From contig CM072861.1 in NCBI GenBank assembly GCA_036937835.1, positions 20,016,001-20,080,000 on the forward strand: a stretch of DNA of 64,000 bases, in the 5' to 3' direction. The notes below the pieces were generated by a model. The model saw nothing but the letters and a program-made list of their open reading frames with translations, was not told the DNA's origin and did not search any database. This document shows, piece by piece, positions 62,887-64,000 of this stretch. The stretch comes from Pampus argenteus (taxonomy: Eukaryota > Chordata > Actinopteri > Scombriformes > Stromateidae). Made by a program: the position numbers and the translations under genes. Position 1 is the stretch's first letter; every line of letters begins with the position of its first letter.

Positions 62887-62991
62887 GTAACGCTCTCCCT
62901 GGGCTGAGACCACTCCAGACAGACTGCAGTAATTTACATTGACAAAGCTGTCAGAGGAGAGGTGGCCTCCCGCATGGTGATGGATGCCGAC
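62845..62991 (-). other. Possible terminal exon on the minus strand (weak)
   Basis: A long pyrimidine tract and CCTCCCAG/G make a strong-looking acceptor at 62992-62993 on the minus strand. A frame then runs 48 codons (VGIHHHAGGHLSSDSFVNVN and on) to TAA at 62845-62847. I cannot match the peptide to a family. It overlaps the + strand candidate, so at most one is likely to be real. Confidence 0.18.
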
Positions 62992-64000
62992 CTGGGAGGA
63001 AGAAGAGAAAGCGAGAAAGACGAGGAGAGGAGAGGATTCAGGAAATGAGCAAAGGCAGACATCTGATTTCTGTGTGTCGTATTTGAATAATACTGAGCAC
63101 ACACTGTAATAAGATGATGTGTAATGCAATAAAAGGATTTTCACTTTCTACAAGAGATCAAAAGCATCCCTCTACAAGTCCAGAAGTTCTATCTCCAAAG
63201 GCTATCGATGAAAGCTCCCTGGTACTCACGCCCAAAATGCAATATGAGACACACCGGGCCCTATCAGTGTTTTTTTTTTTTTTTTAACATACATGAGGGT
63301 TTGTGGAATAACAACATAAAGTAACAGAACAGTGGCAGAGGAAGGAAGCAGATAACGTCTTACCCTCCCAGCTTTCTACTTCCTGTGGAAAGATGTGCTG
63401 ACGTTGCATCTCCCAGGGGCAGGTGCTGTGTGGTGTCAGGGGCCCCCGGTGAGCAGCTCCTCGCTCCTGTCACCTCTACTAACGCCGGCCCTCGTCAGCA
63501 GGAGCTCCCACTCCTCCTGTCACCCGTCCTCACACAGGCCAAGGTGACTTTGTTCCCTCCTGATGGAAAAATGACAGCTACTGCAGCTACAACGTCCGAA
63601 AAGTCAGGGAGCAACCAGCTATTCTCCCGGTCTATATTTCTCCCTCCCCCCCTTCTATCTTTCTGTATCTATTTCTCAAACCATCCCTACAATATGTCTG
63701 CATATTGTCTTTTTGTAGAGCTGTAAATGAGTTAAAGTTCAGCTAGGATTAATTAGCTGCTGCATATTGGTGTGATATCTAAACTACATTTCCAGCGCAC
63801 CCTTGAGAAAAAGACAGTTATGGTAGAAATGTATATATTATACATTTAATATCTGTAGTTTGGTTTTATAGTGGCACTTCCCCATTTTGCATTAACCAAA
63901 TGCTGTTGGTTACAGAACATCTTTAAATATCATATGAAAGTATTTGCATATAAAGCGATAATGTCACGGTTCTGCCGTATGTTTAGTTGCATTATAACTC
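62992..64000. other. Right end of window, no supported gene
   Basis: A T-run lies at 63270-63285. 63385-63620 is GC-richer with repeated CTCCTGTCACC words and a 113-codon open + frame lacking domains. The rest is AT-rich. Confidence 0.5.

Noticed and set aside
63385..63726. 113-codon + strand open frame near the right edge
   Set aside because: No domain, no ATG at its listed start, and low-complexity repeated words. The frame could be open because of GC content.
3300..64000. Exons of a GRID2-like gene expected from the mammalian ATOH1 neighbourhood
   Set aside because: No glutamate-receptor motif or PDZ-binding C-terminus was recognised on the minus strand. The DOK neighbour also argues for a different paralogous neighbourhood.
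1..64000. CRISPR arrays, bacterial operons, viral or toxin genes
   Set aside because: No regularly spaced repeats, ribosome-binding operon structure or viral protein motifs were seen. The sequence is vertebrate genomic DNA.

Overview
The window looks like nuclear DNA from a ray-finned (probably percomorph) fish. Three things point that way: GT-AG spliced genes, AT-rich non-coding DNA with many CA/TG, TA and poly-T microsatellites, and short interspersed repeats of types I recognise from teleost genomes. No bacterial, viral or organellar gene content was seen.

Only the first 3.3 kb is clearly genic. At 438-1665 (+) are the last two visible exons of a DOK-family (docking protein) adaptor gene. 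They encode the C-terminal half of the IRS-type PTB domain and a long tail rich in tyrosine, acidic and proline residues; the PH domain and N-terminus lie off the left edge. Tail-to-tail with it, at 2446-3147 (-), is a complete single-exon atonal-type bHLH gene of the Atoh1 class. Its divergent bHLH suggests the fish paralogue atoh1c, but paralogue assignment needs a tree. A TATA box and a CCAAT box lie just upstream of it, and a poly(A) signal lies at 2085-2090.

From about 3.4 kb to the right end (about 60 kb) I find no protein-coding gene I can defend. This stretch is upstream of the atoh1 gene and has the form of a gene desert flanking a developmental transcription factor. It holds (i) at least eight degraded interspersed repeats: three copies of one inverted-repeat element, a CAGTGG-ended hAT-like MITE, an AT-rich element, and others; (ii) microsatellites, including about 34 units of TA at 57.55 kb; (iii) CpG-dense patches near 4.0, 7.1, 33.4-33.9 and 40.5-40.7 kb that could be promoters or enhancers; and (iv) non-repetitive stretches that may be conserved non-coding elements. 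The last cannot be proven without alignment.

The two genes have no obvious shared pathway. Atoh1 proteins are proneural activators of hair cells, cerebellar granule cells and similar lineages, whereas DOK proteins are membrane-proximal tyrosine-kinase adaptors. I did not find a convincing new biological system. The items most worth checking are a perfect 14-bp-arm hairpin at 40558-40604, a promoter-plus-first-exon-like block at 33.36-33.81 kb, a candidate atoh1 enhancer at 3.96-4.20 kb, and exon-like signals on both strands near 62.7-63.0 kb.
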